In this document: piece after piece, positions 1-6,369 of the stretch
Layout: each line of letters starts with the position of its first letter
Position numbering within the stretch: the stretch's first letter is position 1
From: Syntrophobacterales bacterium
GTDB taxonomy: Bacteria > Desulfobacterota > Syntrophia > Syntrophales > JAAYKM01
Assembly (NCBI GenBank): GCA_031285215.1
Contig: JAITWQ010000055.1
Coordinates: forward strand, 1-10,989
DNA length: 10,989 bases
Reading direction: 5' to 3'
Position numbers and translations under genes: made by a program
The notes under the pieces: generated by a model
What the model was told of the DNA's origin: nothing
Databases searched by the model: none
Seen by the model: the letters and a program-made list of their open reading frames with translations, nothing else

Positions 1-688
1 TCTCGCCTCCCCTTCGGGAAAACACTGGTTTGGTACGGACCAACTGGGGCGGGACGTCATGAGCCGGATGATATGGGGTGCTGGCATCTCCCTCAAAGTC
101 GGATTTGTCGCGACGGGTATCGCCGTTCTCATTGGCACTTTCCTGGGGGCGATAGCAGGTTACTACGGCCGCTGGGTGGACGCTGTCATTATGCGCTTTG
201 TTGATATTATGCTGTGTTTTCCCACGTTTTTTCTGATTCTGGCGGTCATTGCCATTCTGGAACCTTCTATCTGGAACATTATGATTGTCATCGGTATAAC
301 GAGCTGGATGGGAATCACCCGATTAGTAAGGGCCGATTTTCTTTCCCTGAAAGAACGTGATTTTGTTCTGGCGGCGCGTATGATCGGCGCGAAAGATTTA
401 CGCATCATCTTTATCCATATCCTGCCCAATGCCATGGCGTCGGTACTGGTAGCGGCCACCCTTGGCATCGCGGGGGCCATTTTGACCGAATCGGCTCTGA
501 GTTTTCTGGGTATCGGCGTTCAGCCTCCCACTCCCAGCTGGGGAAATATCCTGACAGCCGGAAAAGATAATATTGATATTGCCTGGTGGCTTTCTTTGTA
601 TCCGGGACTCGCCATCCTGATCACTGTTTTAGCCTACAATCTCCTGGGCGAAGGAATTCGTGACTCCCTCGACCCCAGACTGAAATGA
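1..688 (+). CDS. Oligopeptide/dipeptide ABC transporter permease, OppC/DppC family (5' truncated by window)
   Basis: Inner-membrane permease subunit of a peptide-type ABC importer; it pairs with an OppB/DppB-like permease, two ATPases and a binding protein. The frame is open to the left edge (first full codon at base 2) and reads GTDQLGRDVMSR before the first ATG at 59. That is the conserved N-terminal segment of this family, so 59 is not the true start. Several hydrophobic segments follow. The cytoplasmic EAA loop is visible around bases 360-430, with LAARMIGA, then IFIHILPN, which contacts the ATPase. The end, NLLGEGIRDSLDPRLK, is the usual OppC/DppC C-terminus. The substrate (peptide, nickel, other) cannot be told from this subunit. 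It does not belong functionally with the flagellar genes. Its TGA overlaps an ATG (685-688) that opens a 22-codon frame running into the next gene. Confidence 0.93.
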   Translation, partial: LASPSGKHWFGTDQLGRDVMSRMIWGAGISLKVGFVATGIAVLIGTFLGAIAGYYGRWVDAVIMRFVDIMLCFPTFFLILAVIAILEPSIWNIMIVIGITSWMGITRLVRADFLSLKERDFVLAARMIGAKDLRIIFIHILPNAMASVLVAATLGIAGAILTESALSFLGIGVQPPTPSWGNILTAGKDNIDIAWWLSLYPGLAILITVLAYNLLGEGIRDSLDPRLK

Positions 689-745
689 GAATCTCCAACA
701 CGATGGATGTTACCAGTATGGCAAATGCGATTATCTGGAGCAGAA

Positions 746-1021
746 ATGACTGAGAAACAAAAGAGAAAGATGGCCGCCGCCATCACCTATGACGGCGAAA
801 AAGATATTGCTCCCAGAGTTACGGCGAAGGGACGGGGGCTTGTTGCAGAAAAAATCATCGCCCTGGCGCAAAAACATGATATTCCCATCAAAAGTGATCC
901 GGGTTTGGTAGAAATTTTAAGCCGCCTGGATATTGATGAACAGATTCCCCTCAATGTTTATCGTGCCGTAGCGGAAATTCTTGCATTCGTTTATAACCTG
1001 AACCGATCTAAATCTTCCTGA
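746..1021 (+). CDS. Stand-alone FlhB C-terminal-domain-like export switch protein (FhlB/FlhX type)
   Basis: A 91-residue protein matching the cytoplasmic C-terminal half of FlhB/YscU, the flagellar type III export subunit that switches substrate class. Visible hallmarks are APRVTAKGRGLVAEKI, then HDIPIKSDPGLVEIL, then IPLNVYRAVAEILAFVY. The transmembrane half and the NPTH autocleavage motif are absent, so it resembles the post-cleavage fragment alone. In other bacteria such proteins can partly substitute for the FlhB C-terminal fragment; a role in the export gate here is inferred. I chose ATG 746 because GGAG at 737-740 lies five bases upstream. An in-frame ATG at 707 would add 13 residues that do not resemble the family. 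It follows the permease gene by 57 bases and precedes the flgF promoter region, so it may be read from the upstream transcript. Confidence 0.87.
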   Translation: MTEKQKRKMAAAITYDGEKDIAPRVTAKGRGLVAEKIIALAQKHDIPIKSDPGLVEILSRLDIDEQIPLNVYRAVAEILAFVYNLNRSKSS

Positions 1022-1024
1022 AAA

Positions 1025-1039
1025 GGGAAAAATTTTCCC
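1025..1039. repeat. Short A/T-cored palindrome, GGGAAAA-A-TTTTCCC
   Basis: A perfect inverted repeat of seven bases around one central A, starting four bases after the flhB-like stop codon. No T-run follows (CCTCTC instead), so it is a poor terminator. It shares its design (G-run, A-run, T-run, C-run) with the longer palindrome at 1198-1217. It could be a protein binding site in the flgF upstream region, or chance. Confidence 0.4.
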
Positions 1040-1196
1040 CCTCTCTTCCATAATTATCCTCATCCGTTGTTTCTTATTTCACCCGTAAAGGGGCGGACAG
1101 CGTCTTAAATTTCCCTTTTCCCGAGAAAATTTTTGCCGCCAAGTAATTTGCGCCGTTCCTCATTATCAGCTGTTTTACCAATATTGTTTCAGCCCT

Positions 1197-1222
1197 GGGG
1201 GAAAAATATTTTTCCCCTTTTT
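1197..1222 (+). terminator. Putative intrinsic terminator: perfect 20-base palindrome followed by T5
   Basis: GGGGAAAAATATTTTTCCCC (1198-1217) is a perfect inverted repeat, followed at once by TTTTT (1218-1222). As RNA it can form an eight-pair stem with a four-base AUAU loop and a short U-run. Placement suits termination of the permease/flhB-like transcript before the flgF promoter starts 30 bases later. Only half of the stem is G:C. The centre lies about 71 bases upstream of the predicted flgF start site, so an activator site for the sigma-54 promoter is an alternative. Confidence 0.5.
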
Positions 1223-1252
1223 GCAAACGGGCAAAAAATCTTTTTCGTGATT

Positions 1253-1268
1253 TGGCATATGCCTTGCT
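1253..1268 (+). promoter_or_regulatory. Sigma-54 (RpoN) promoter for the flgF operon
   Basis: The sequence TGGCATATGCCTTGCT matches the RpoN consensus TGGCACG-N4-TTGCW with the exact spacing needed: GG of the -24 element at 1254-1255 and GC of the -12 element at 1266-1267. The predicted transcription start is near 1279, giving a leader of about 24 bases before the flgF ATG at 1303. Sigma-54 control of rod and ring genes is common in Deltaproteobacteria and other polar flagellates. An activator of the FlgR/FleR kind would be needed and is not in this window. Confidence 0.85.
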
Positions 1269-1302
1269 CTTAAAGGTCAAAAATAACGAAAAGAGGTTTT
1301 AT

Positions 1303-2019
1303 ATGTCTTACGCAGTTACCGACATTGCCGCAGCGGCTTCCGTCAAGGTTGACCAGTTGGATATTATTTCGAATAATATCGCGAATGTCATGACCGCCGG
1401 CTATAAGACGGAACATTTGCGGGCCTCCGTTGGCGACAATCTGCCCGATCCTACCGTTGACCGTATCCCCCGGATTACTTCTTCTGTTTATGTTGATTTC
1501 AGCCAGGGCATTCTTCAGCGGACGGGCAATCCCCTTGATGCCGCCCTGCAAGGGGAAGGATTCTTTGAAATTGAGACCGCCTCTGGCCCTGCCTATACCC
1601 GTGCCGGAAACTTCTCCATCAATCAGGAGGGAAGATTGGTCAACAAATCAGGCCAGACTGTTATGGGTGCTGCCGGCCCGGTAATAATCGCTGGAAATGA
1701 TGTCCGCATTACCCAAAGCGGCAACATTCAGGTGGATGGCGTTACGGTGGATACTTTGAGAGTTGTTGTTTTTGAAAATAAAAACGCCTTGAAACGAGGC
1801 GAAGACGGGTTCTTTTTCGATTCAGGCGAAGCGGGGCTGGGAGAACCGGAAAGCATTAATATTCAGGCAGGTTTTCTGGAGCTTTCCAATGCTTCCGCCG
1901 CCAAGGAAATGATTCAGATGATTAATGTACAGCGCGCTTTTGAGCTTTATCAAAAGGCCATTTGGACAGTGTCCGATCAGGATAAACTCTCTGTCAGCAG
2001 AGTAGGACGATTGTCGTAA
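1303..2019 (+). CDS. flgF: Flagellar basal-body proximal rod protein FlgF
   Basis: A 238-residue rod protein of the FlgBCFG family, exported through the flagellar type III system, so no cleavable signal is expected. The N-terminal rod motif is at residues 25-35 (NIANVMTAGYK). The central FlgE/F/G-like region contains LDAALQGEGFFEIET, then YTRAGNFSINQEGRLV. The C-terminal helix ends with EMIQMINVQRAFELYQKAI. ATG 1303 is preceded by AAGAGG at 1291-1296. The frame could open at 1252, but those 17 codons overlap the sigma-54 promoter and resemble no rod protein, so they are rejected. FlgF and FlgG are similar; FlgF is assigned because this copy is first and diverges from the highly conserved FlgG next to it. 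It is the first gene of the operon, 16 bases before flgG. Confidence 0.9.
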   Translation: MSYAVTDIAAAASVKVDQLDIISNNIANVMTAGYKTEHLRASVGDNLPDPTVDRIPRITSSVYVDFSQGILQRTGNPLDAALQGEGFFEIETASGPAYTRAGNFSINQEGRLVNKSGQTVMGAAGPVIIAGNDVRITQSGNIQVDGVTVDTLRVVVFENKNALKRGEDGFFFDSGEAGLGEPESINIQAGFLELSNASAAKEMIQMINVQRAFELYQKAIWTVSDQDKLSVSRVGRLS

Positions 2020-2035
2020 TTTCGAGGAGGAAAAA

Positions 2036-2818
2036 ATGATCAGAGCTTTATGGACAGCGGCAACGGGTATGGAGGCGCAGCAATTGGATCAGGATGTTGT
2101 GGCTCATAACTTGGCTAACGTAAATACCGTTGGCTTCAAGGCTTCCAGAGCTGAGTTTCAGGATCTTATGTATCAAGTCTATGCCCAGGCCGGAACGGAA
2201 ACAACGCAGGGTAATGCCCTGCCCACGGGATTGGAAATTGGTATGGGAGTTAAACCAGTAGCCACTCAGCGAAGTTTTGCCCAGGGCGATTATCAGCATA
2301 CGGGCAATACTTTTGATTTCGCCATCGAAGGAGACGGTTTCTTTCAGGTAGATGACAATGGGACAACATATTACACGCGGGCCGGTAATTTCCGCCTCGA
2401 CAGGGATGGGTATCTTTGCAATCCGGAAGGTTTGCGGGTTATTCCCGAAGTTGTCGTTCCCACGGATGCCGTTCATTTTACCCTTGATAAGGGCGGAACC
2501 TGGACAGCGACTGACGGACAGGGAGCAATTTTGCAGACGGGAAGGATCGAACTGGTCCATTTTATCAATCCGGCAGGATTGAGTTCTGTGGGACGTAATC
2601 TCTATTTGCCGACGGAGGGATCGGGAGAGGCCATTGTTGAGTACCCCGGTGAAAACGGCATGGGTACGGTAACGCAATTCTTTGTGGAAATGTCAAATGT
2701 CAGCGTCATAGAGGAAATGATTAAAATGATCGTCGGTCAAAGGGCGTATGAGTTCAATTCCAAGGCCATTCAAACCGCCGATGGAATGCTGCAGATCATC
2801 AGTAATTTAAAACGGTAA
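2036..2818 (+). CDS. flgG: Flagellar basal-body distal rod protein FlgG
   Basis: A 260-residue distal rod subunit, the usual FlgG length; it forms the outer part of the drive shaft through the P and L rings. The N-terminus MIRALWTAATGMEAQQ and the rod motif NLANVNTVGFK (residues 25-35) are canonical. The middle has GMGVKP, then FDFAIEGDGFFQV, then YTRAGNFRLDRDGYL. The C-terminal polymerisation helix has VEMSNVSVIEEMIKMI, then GQRAYEFNSKAIQTAD. A very strong ribosome site, GAGGAGG at 2024-2030, sits five bases before ATG 2036. It lies 16 bases downstream of flgF and 19 upstream of flgA. Confidence 0.97.
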   Translation: MIRALWTAATGMEAQQLDQDVVAHNLANVNTVGFKASRAEFQDLMYQVYAQAGTETTQGNALPTGLEIGMGVKPVATQRSFAQGDYQHTGNTFDFAIEGDGFFQVDDNGTTYYTRAGNFRLDRDGYLCNPEGLRVIPEVVVPTDAVHFTLDKGGTWTATDGQGAILQTGRIELVHFINPAGLSSVGRNLYLPTEGSGEAIVEYPGENGMGTVTQFFVEMSNVSVIEEMIKMIVGQRAYEFNSKAIQTADGMLQIISNLKR

Positions 2819-2837
2819 TTGCAACGGGCAGGAGATT

Positions 2838-3563
2838 ATGAAAAGACGATTTTACCTGGCAGGAATCACGATGATAACGTTAATTTTAGGCCTTTGGGGT
2901 CATGCCTTTGCCGCCGCCAGTGAAAAAGCGCGGTCTTATGATTTGGCGGAACTAATAGGGCAGCATGTGCAAAATAATTCTTCCTGGGACAGGGACGACA
3001 TAAGAATCGAATTCCCCGTTCCGCCGGGCAGCGTTGACCTGCAGGGGAGGAATATTTCCCACGATGTTTCTGCAAGCGGAAAAGATGCTTTAATCGGCAA
3101 ATGTACCTTTGTTGTGCGGTTCTTTCGTGACGGCGTCGTCATCGCAAGAAATTCTGTGCGCGCCAATATTGAGATACGGGAAACGTATCTGACCAGTGCA
3201 AGGCAGATCAAAAAGAACGTGGTGATACAACCGGAAGATGTGCAAGTCGTAAAACGTTGGGTGCGTACTCTTTCCATAAGATCAATAAGTGATCCCCAGG
3301 ATGTTGCCGGCAAACGATTAACCGTAGATATTGGCCCGGACCGGGAGATCAAGCAGTCAATGGTCAGTGAACCGCTCCTCATCAAACGGGGAGAAGTGGT
3401 GCGGATTGTATTGGACGGCGGCCAAATGGCCCTGAGTACAACAGGTACGGCGGAAGAGAATGGTGCGGAGGGACAGAAAATAAGAGTTAAAAACATCTCT
3501 TCGCAAAAAGTCATCATGGCGGAAGTCGTCCGCAGGGGAATGGTTAAAGTCGAATCCTTTTAA
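2838..3563 (+). CDS. flgA: Flagellar P-ring assembly chaperone FlgA
   Basis: A 241-residue periplasmic chaperone that helps FlgI polymerise into the P ring. Residues 1-25 form a Sec signal peptide (basic MKRR, hydrophobic core, AFA cleavage site). The C-terminal half is the SAF/ChapFlgA domain: ARQIKKNVVIQPEDVQVV, then DPQDVAGKRLTVDIGPDREI, then LIKRGEVVRIVLDGGQMALS, ending in the typical region around ISSQKVIMAEVV. The N-terminal half (residues 35-115) is more variable, as in the family. The ribosome site CAGGAG (2829-2834) is only three bases from ATG 2838, closer than usual. It lies in the sigma-54-led operon directly before flgH and flgI, the rings it serves. Confidence 0.93.
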   Translation: MKRRFYLAGITMITLILGLWGHAFAAASEKARSYDLAELIGQHVQNNSSWDRDDIRIEFPVPPGSVDLQGRNISHDVSASGKDALIGKCTFVVRFFRDGVVIARNSVRANIEIRETYLTSARQIKKNVVIQPEDVQVVKRWVRTLSIRSISDPQDVAGKRLTVDIGPDREIKQSMVSEPLLIKRGEVVRIVLDGGQMALSTTGTAEENGAEGQKIRVKNISSQKVIMAEVVRRGMVKVESF

Positions 3564-3582
3564 ATAAAAATTGGGTGTCGTT

Positions 3583-4269
3583 ATGAAAAAGATTATTTTT
3601 ATTATACAAATTATGATGTTGTTCTGTCTTGTATCCTGTCTTCCCCCCAGAGAGGTTGTAAGAGAAGATGTTCATTTGCCGCCGCCTCCCGAACGCCCCG
3701 TGGCTCATGAGGGTTCCATCTGGCGGGGAGAAACCACGCAAAATTCTCTTTTTACGGATCACAGAGCACGCAGTATTGGCGATCTCTTAACCGTTGTCGT
3801 CGCCGAAGCCTCTACGGGAGAAAATAAAGGATTGACGGATTCCAAACGAAATTCCGTTACCAACGCGAATATCTCCGCTCTCCTGGGCATGGAAACGACG
3901 CTTCTTGATCGCATCCCGGAAATGGGCGGCAGTATCCGTATGGGGGGATCGTCAATCAATCAGTTGAAGGGTGAGGCCAACACAACGCGGGCCAATCATC
4001 TCTCCGCGAGAATCACGGTTCGCATCACAAAGGTATTGAACAATGGCAATTTCATGATTGAAGGGCGCCGCCAGATTCGCGTGAATGAAGAAGATCAGTA
4101 TATCGTCCTTTCGGGTATCATCCGTCCCGAAGATATTACATCGGGAAACACGATTTCCTCCCAGTATATCTCCGATGCCCAGATATTCTATACGGGCAGG
4201 GGCGTTGTGGATGACAAGTTAAGACCGGGCTGGCTGACGCGCGTTGTTGATTGGGTTTGGCCGTTTTGA
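3583..4269 (+). CDS. flgH: Flagellar L-ring lipoprotein FlgH
   Basis: A 228-residue outer-membrane lipoprotein that forms the L ring around the distal rod. The signal is lipoprotein type: a basic/hydrophobic N-terminus and lipobox LVSC at residues 16-19, with Leu at +2, which does not signal inner-membrane retention. Family blocks are GSIWRGETTQNSLFTDHRA, then IGDLLTVVVAEAS, then LSARITVRITKVLNNGNFMI, then GRRQIRVNEEDQYIVLSG, and the near-C-terminal ISDAQIFYTGRG. The end, DWVWPF, is typical. I chose ATG 3583 (MKKIIF) over an in-frame TTG at 3571, since the ATG start gives a clean signal peptide and GGGTG lies five bases upstream. It is 19 bases downstream of flgA. Confidence 0.96.
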   Translation: MKKIIFIIQIMMLFCLVSCLPPREVVREDVHLPPPPERPVAHEGSIWRGETTQNSLFTDHRARSIGDLLTVVVAEASTGENKGLTDSKRNSVTNANISALLGMETTLLDRIPEMGGSIRMGGSSINQLKGEANTTRANHLSARITVRITKVLNNGNFMIEGRRQIRVNEEDQYIVLSGIIRPEDITSGNTISSQYISDAQIFYTGRGVVDDKLRPGWLTRVVDWVWPF

Positions 4270-4301
4270 TTGCTTGGCAGCATAAAGACTTAAAGGTGAA
4301 G

Positions 4302-5468
4302 ATGATGATGAAAAAGATAAAAGGAATGGGAAAGATATTAGGGATTTGCATGTCCGTCTTGCTGGCTTCTCTGACAACTGCCCATGGTGCAAGAATCAAA
4401 GATATTGCCGATTTCGACGGCGTCCGCGACAACCAGCTGATTGGCTATGGCCTTGTCGTCGGCCTGGCCAAGACGGGAGACAATGTTAAAAACGGCTTTA
4501 CCCGGGAAACTTTAACCAACATGCTCAGCCGTCAGGGGTTATCCATGCGTGATAAGGATATTAAAGCGAATAATGTCGCCTCTGTCATGGTGACGGCTTC
4601 CATGCCGCCTTTTGCGAAAATCGGAACAAAAATTGATGTCGTTGTGTCCTCCATCGGCGATGCGACAAGCCTCCAGGGAGGAACATTGCTGATGACCCCG
4701 CTGAAAGGTTCGGACGGAGAAATCTACGCCGTAGCCCAGGGAGCGATTGCCCTGGGAGGTTACACCGCCGGGACGGGAAATACGACAACAGTCAGAAATC
4801 ATCCCAGTGTAGGGCGCATCGCCTCCGGCGCGTTTGTCGAGAAAGAGCTGCATTATGCCCTGGATACGAAACGCACGACAACCATTCAACTGCAGCAGCC
4901 TGACTTTACGACGGCAAAAAAAATGGCGGAAGCCATTAAGGCTTCGGTACCCGGAATAGAGGTAAACCAGAGAGACGGGCGTTCCGTAACCGTGACCATC
5001 GGCCCCGATAGTAATATGGTGGACATTCTTTCCCGCATTGAGAATCTGAATGTTTCCGTTGATGCCCCCGCCGTTGTCGTCATGAATGAAAAAACAGGCA
5101 CGGTGGTCATGGGAGAAAACGTCCGCATCTCAACCGTGGCCGTTTCCCACGGCAACTTAAACATCCAGATCCGAGAAGAGTATGAAGTTTCCCAGCCTTC
5201 TCCCTTCGCACCGGCCCCCTCGCCCTATGGAGGTACGAGCCAGAAAAGTGTTACCACCCTTCCCGGAGGACAAACCGTCGTCACGACAACGACAACGATT
5301 TCTACAGGCGAGGAAAAAAATCAGCTCATGGTCGTTCCCAAGGGGGTTACGATTCAGGATATGGTGCGCGGGCTTAACGCCATTGGCGTAACGCCCCGTG
5401 ACCTGATTACCATTCTGCAAACGATTAAAGCGGCAGGCGCACTGCAAGCTGATCTGAAGATGATCTGA
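4302..5468 (+). CDS. flgI: Flagellar P-ring protein FlgI
   Basis: A 388-residue periplasmic protein that polymerises into the P ring in the peptidoglycan layer. A Sec signal peptide covers about residues 1-30, before the conserved mature N-terminus RIKDIADFDGVRDNQLIGYG. Other family blocks are VVGLAKTGD, ANNVASVMVTASMPPFA, GTKIDVVVSSIGDATSLQGG, TLLMTPLKGSDGEIYAVAQG and the C-terminal TIQDMVRGLNAIGVTPRDLI. Three consecutive ATG codons (4302, 4305, 4308) follow AAAGGTG at 4292-4298; I took the first, and the exact one is uncertain. The in-frame TTG at 4251 inside flgH adds a non-signal-like extension and is rejected. A Thr-rich segment (VVTTTTTIS) near residue 345 sits in the usual variable loop. 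It lies 32 bases downstream of flgH. Confidence 0.96.
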   Translation: MMMKKIKGMGKILGICMSVLLASLTTAHGARIKDIADFDGVRDNQLIGYGLVVGLAKTGDNVKNGFTRETLTNMLSRQGLSMRDKDIKANNVASVMVTASMPPFAKIGTKIDVVVSSIGDATSLQGGTLLMTPLKGSDGEIYAVAQGAIALGGYTAGTGNTTTVRNHPSVGRIASGAFVEKELHYALDTKRTTTIQLQQPDFTTAKKMAEAIKASVPGIEVNQRDGRSVTVTIGPDSNMVDILSRIENLNVSVDAPAVVVMNEKTGTVVMGENVRISTVAVSHGNLNIQIREEYEVSQPSPFAPAPSPYGGTSQKSVTTLPGGQTVVTTTTTISTGEEKNQLMVVPKGVTIQDMVRGLNAIGVTPRDLITILQTIKAAGALQADLKMI

Positions 5469-5497
5469 AAAAGAGAATATTTTAAGAGGAGTTAACA

Positions 5498-5893
5498 ATG
5501 AGCAGCTTTACTGCTTCCCCGGACATGACAAACATGATTTCCAAGACGCCATTGACGGAAATCAATAAAGGTTATGGTAAAAAAACGGCAGAAGATCAGG
5601 AAAAATCACTGCGGAAGGCGTGCGCCGATTTTGAATCCATTTTCGGCTACTACCTTTTGAAATCAATGCGGGCGGTTACCCCTTCGTCACCCCTCCTCTC
5701 CTTTCCCGGCAAAGATGTTTACAACATGATGCTGGATCAGAAGATTGCGGAAGATCTTTCCCACAAAGGGCACGGCTTGGGGCTGAAGGATATGCTGTAC
5801 CGGCAATTTTCCCGCAGCATGACGGTGAATGAACAAGGAACCGATAAGCAGTTCCGGAGTACGGGAAAAGCAGGGTTGGTCAGAAACGATTAA
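5498..5893 (+). CDS. flgJ: Rod-binding protein FlgJ, single-domain form without muramidase
   Basis: A 131-residue protein equal to the N-terminal rod-binding domain of FlgJ, which caps rod assembly. The domain runs from about residue 35 to 110: LRKACADFESIFGYYLLKSM, then GKDVYNMMLDQKIAEDLS, then GLGLKDMLYRQFS. The C-terminal peptidoglycan hydrolase domain of enterobacterial FlgJ (about 313 residues) is absent. That is normal in Deltaproteobacteria and some other groups, where a separate hydrolase must open the wall. The ribosome site AAGAGGAG (5484-5491) is six bases before ATG 5498. Its TAA stop (5891-5893) forms part of the -35 element of the next promoter. It is the last gene of the sigma-54-led run. 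Confidence 0.93.
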   Translation: MSSFTASPDMTNMISKTPLTEINKGYGKKTAEDQEKSLRKACADFESIFGYYLLKSMRAVTPSSPLLSFPGKDVYNMMLDQKIAEDLSHKGHGLGLKDMLYRQFSRSMTVNEQGTDKQFRSTGKAGLVRND

Positions 5894-5917
5894 AGTTTTT
5901 ATGGATATTGCCGATAT
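5891..5917 (+). promoter_or_regulatory. Sigma-28 (FliA) promoter for flgM-flgN-flgK-flgL
   Basis: TAAAGTTT (5891-5898), an 11-base spacer, then GCCGATAT (5910-5917). The flagellar sigma-28 consensus is TAAAGTTT-N11-GCCGATAA, so 15 of 16 consensus bases match with exact spacing. The predicted start is near 5924, leaving a leader of about 27 bases before flgM. The first three bases of the -35 element are the flgJ stop codon. I see no terminator between flgJ and flgM, so flgM may also be reached by read-through from the sigma-54 promoter. Confidence 0.9.
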
Positions 5918-5950
5918 TAGGGGTATGATAATCAAAAGGAGATATGGAAA

Positions 5951-6244
5951 ATGAAAATTTCCGGAAACAATAATGCCGCCATCCCTTTAATTCAGCAATA
6001 CCAAAAACAGGAAAACATCAGGCAGGAAACCCAGGGGAAATCTATTCCCGTGGAAACGGTGGGACTTTCCAATGAGGCGAAGGAGGCTTACGCCATCAGC
6101 AAAATTTCCCAGACCCTTGATGATGTACGTATGGACAAAGTTAAAGAATTAAAGGGGCTTATAGACGCAGGAACATATGATGTGAGCGGAGAAAAAATAG
6201 CCGGCAAGATCATGAAAGAAGCGCTTTACGATATTCTCGCCTGA
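5951..6244 (+). CDS. flgM: Anti-sigma-28 factor FlgM
   Basis: A 97-residue inhibitor of FliA (sigma-28). FlgM holds sigma-28 inactive until hook completion, then is exported through the hook-basal body. The flexible N-terminal half (residues 1-35, rich in Asn, Gln and Lys) matches the export-competent, largely unfolded region of the family. The C-terminal sigma-binding half has the typical pattern: VGLSNEAKEAYAISKI, then DDVRMDKVKELKGLIDAGTY, then SGEKIAGKIMKEAL. A strong ribosome site, AAGGAGAT (5936-5943), precedes ATG 5951. Its own promoter is of the sigma-28 class, giving the usual negative loop in which FliA drives production of its inhibitor. It is followed by a 125-base gap and flgN. 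Confidence 0.93.
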   Translation: MKISGNNNAAIPLIQQYQKQENIRQETQGKSIPVETVGLSNEAKEAYAISKISQTLDDVRMDKVKELKGLIDAGTYDVSGEKIAGKIMKEALYDILA

Positions 6245-6369
6245 TATCGTTTAAGGATAAACTGTTTCCTTTTGCTTTTCCTCCATGACATGTCTGAACC
6301 GGCGGGAAGGAATTTCCCCTCTTCCCCCAATTTCTTTCCCTCCTGCAAAGCCAGAACAGGAGACGCGCC

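Noticed and set aside
1074..1280. Minus-strand frame of 68 codons upstream of flgF
   Set aside because: Lys-rich composition follows from a T-rich upstream region; it spans the terminator-like palindrome and the sigma-54 promoter, has no ribosome site and resembles no family.
2048..2677. Long minus-strand frame (209 codons) opposite flgG
   Set aside because: Fully antisense to a canonical flgG; the translation is rich in Arg, Ser and Cys and has no recognisable domain. It is a shadow frame.
6304..6328. GGGAAG ... CTTCCC inverted repeat in the flgM-flgN gap
   Set aside because: Six-pair stem with a loop of about 13 bases and no T-run; too weak to call a terminator, and flgN-K-L need transcription to pass through here.
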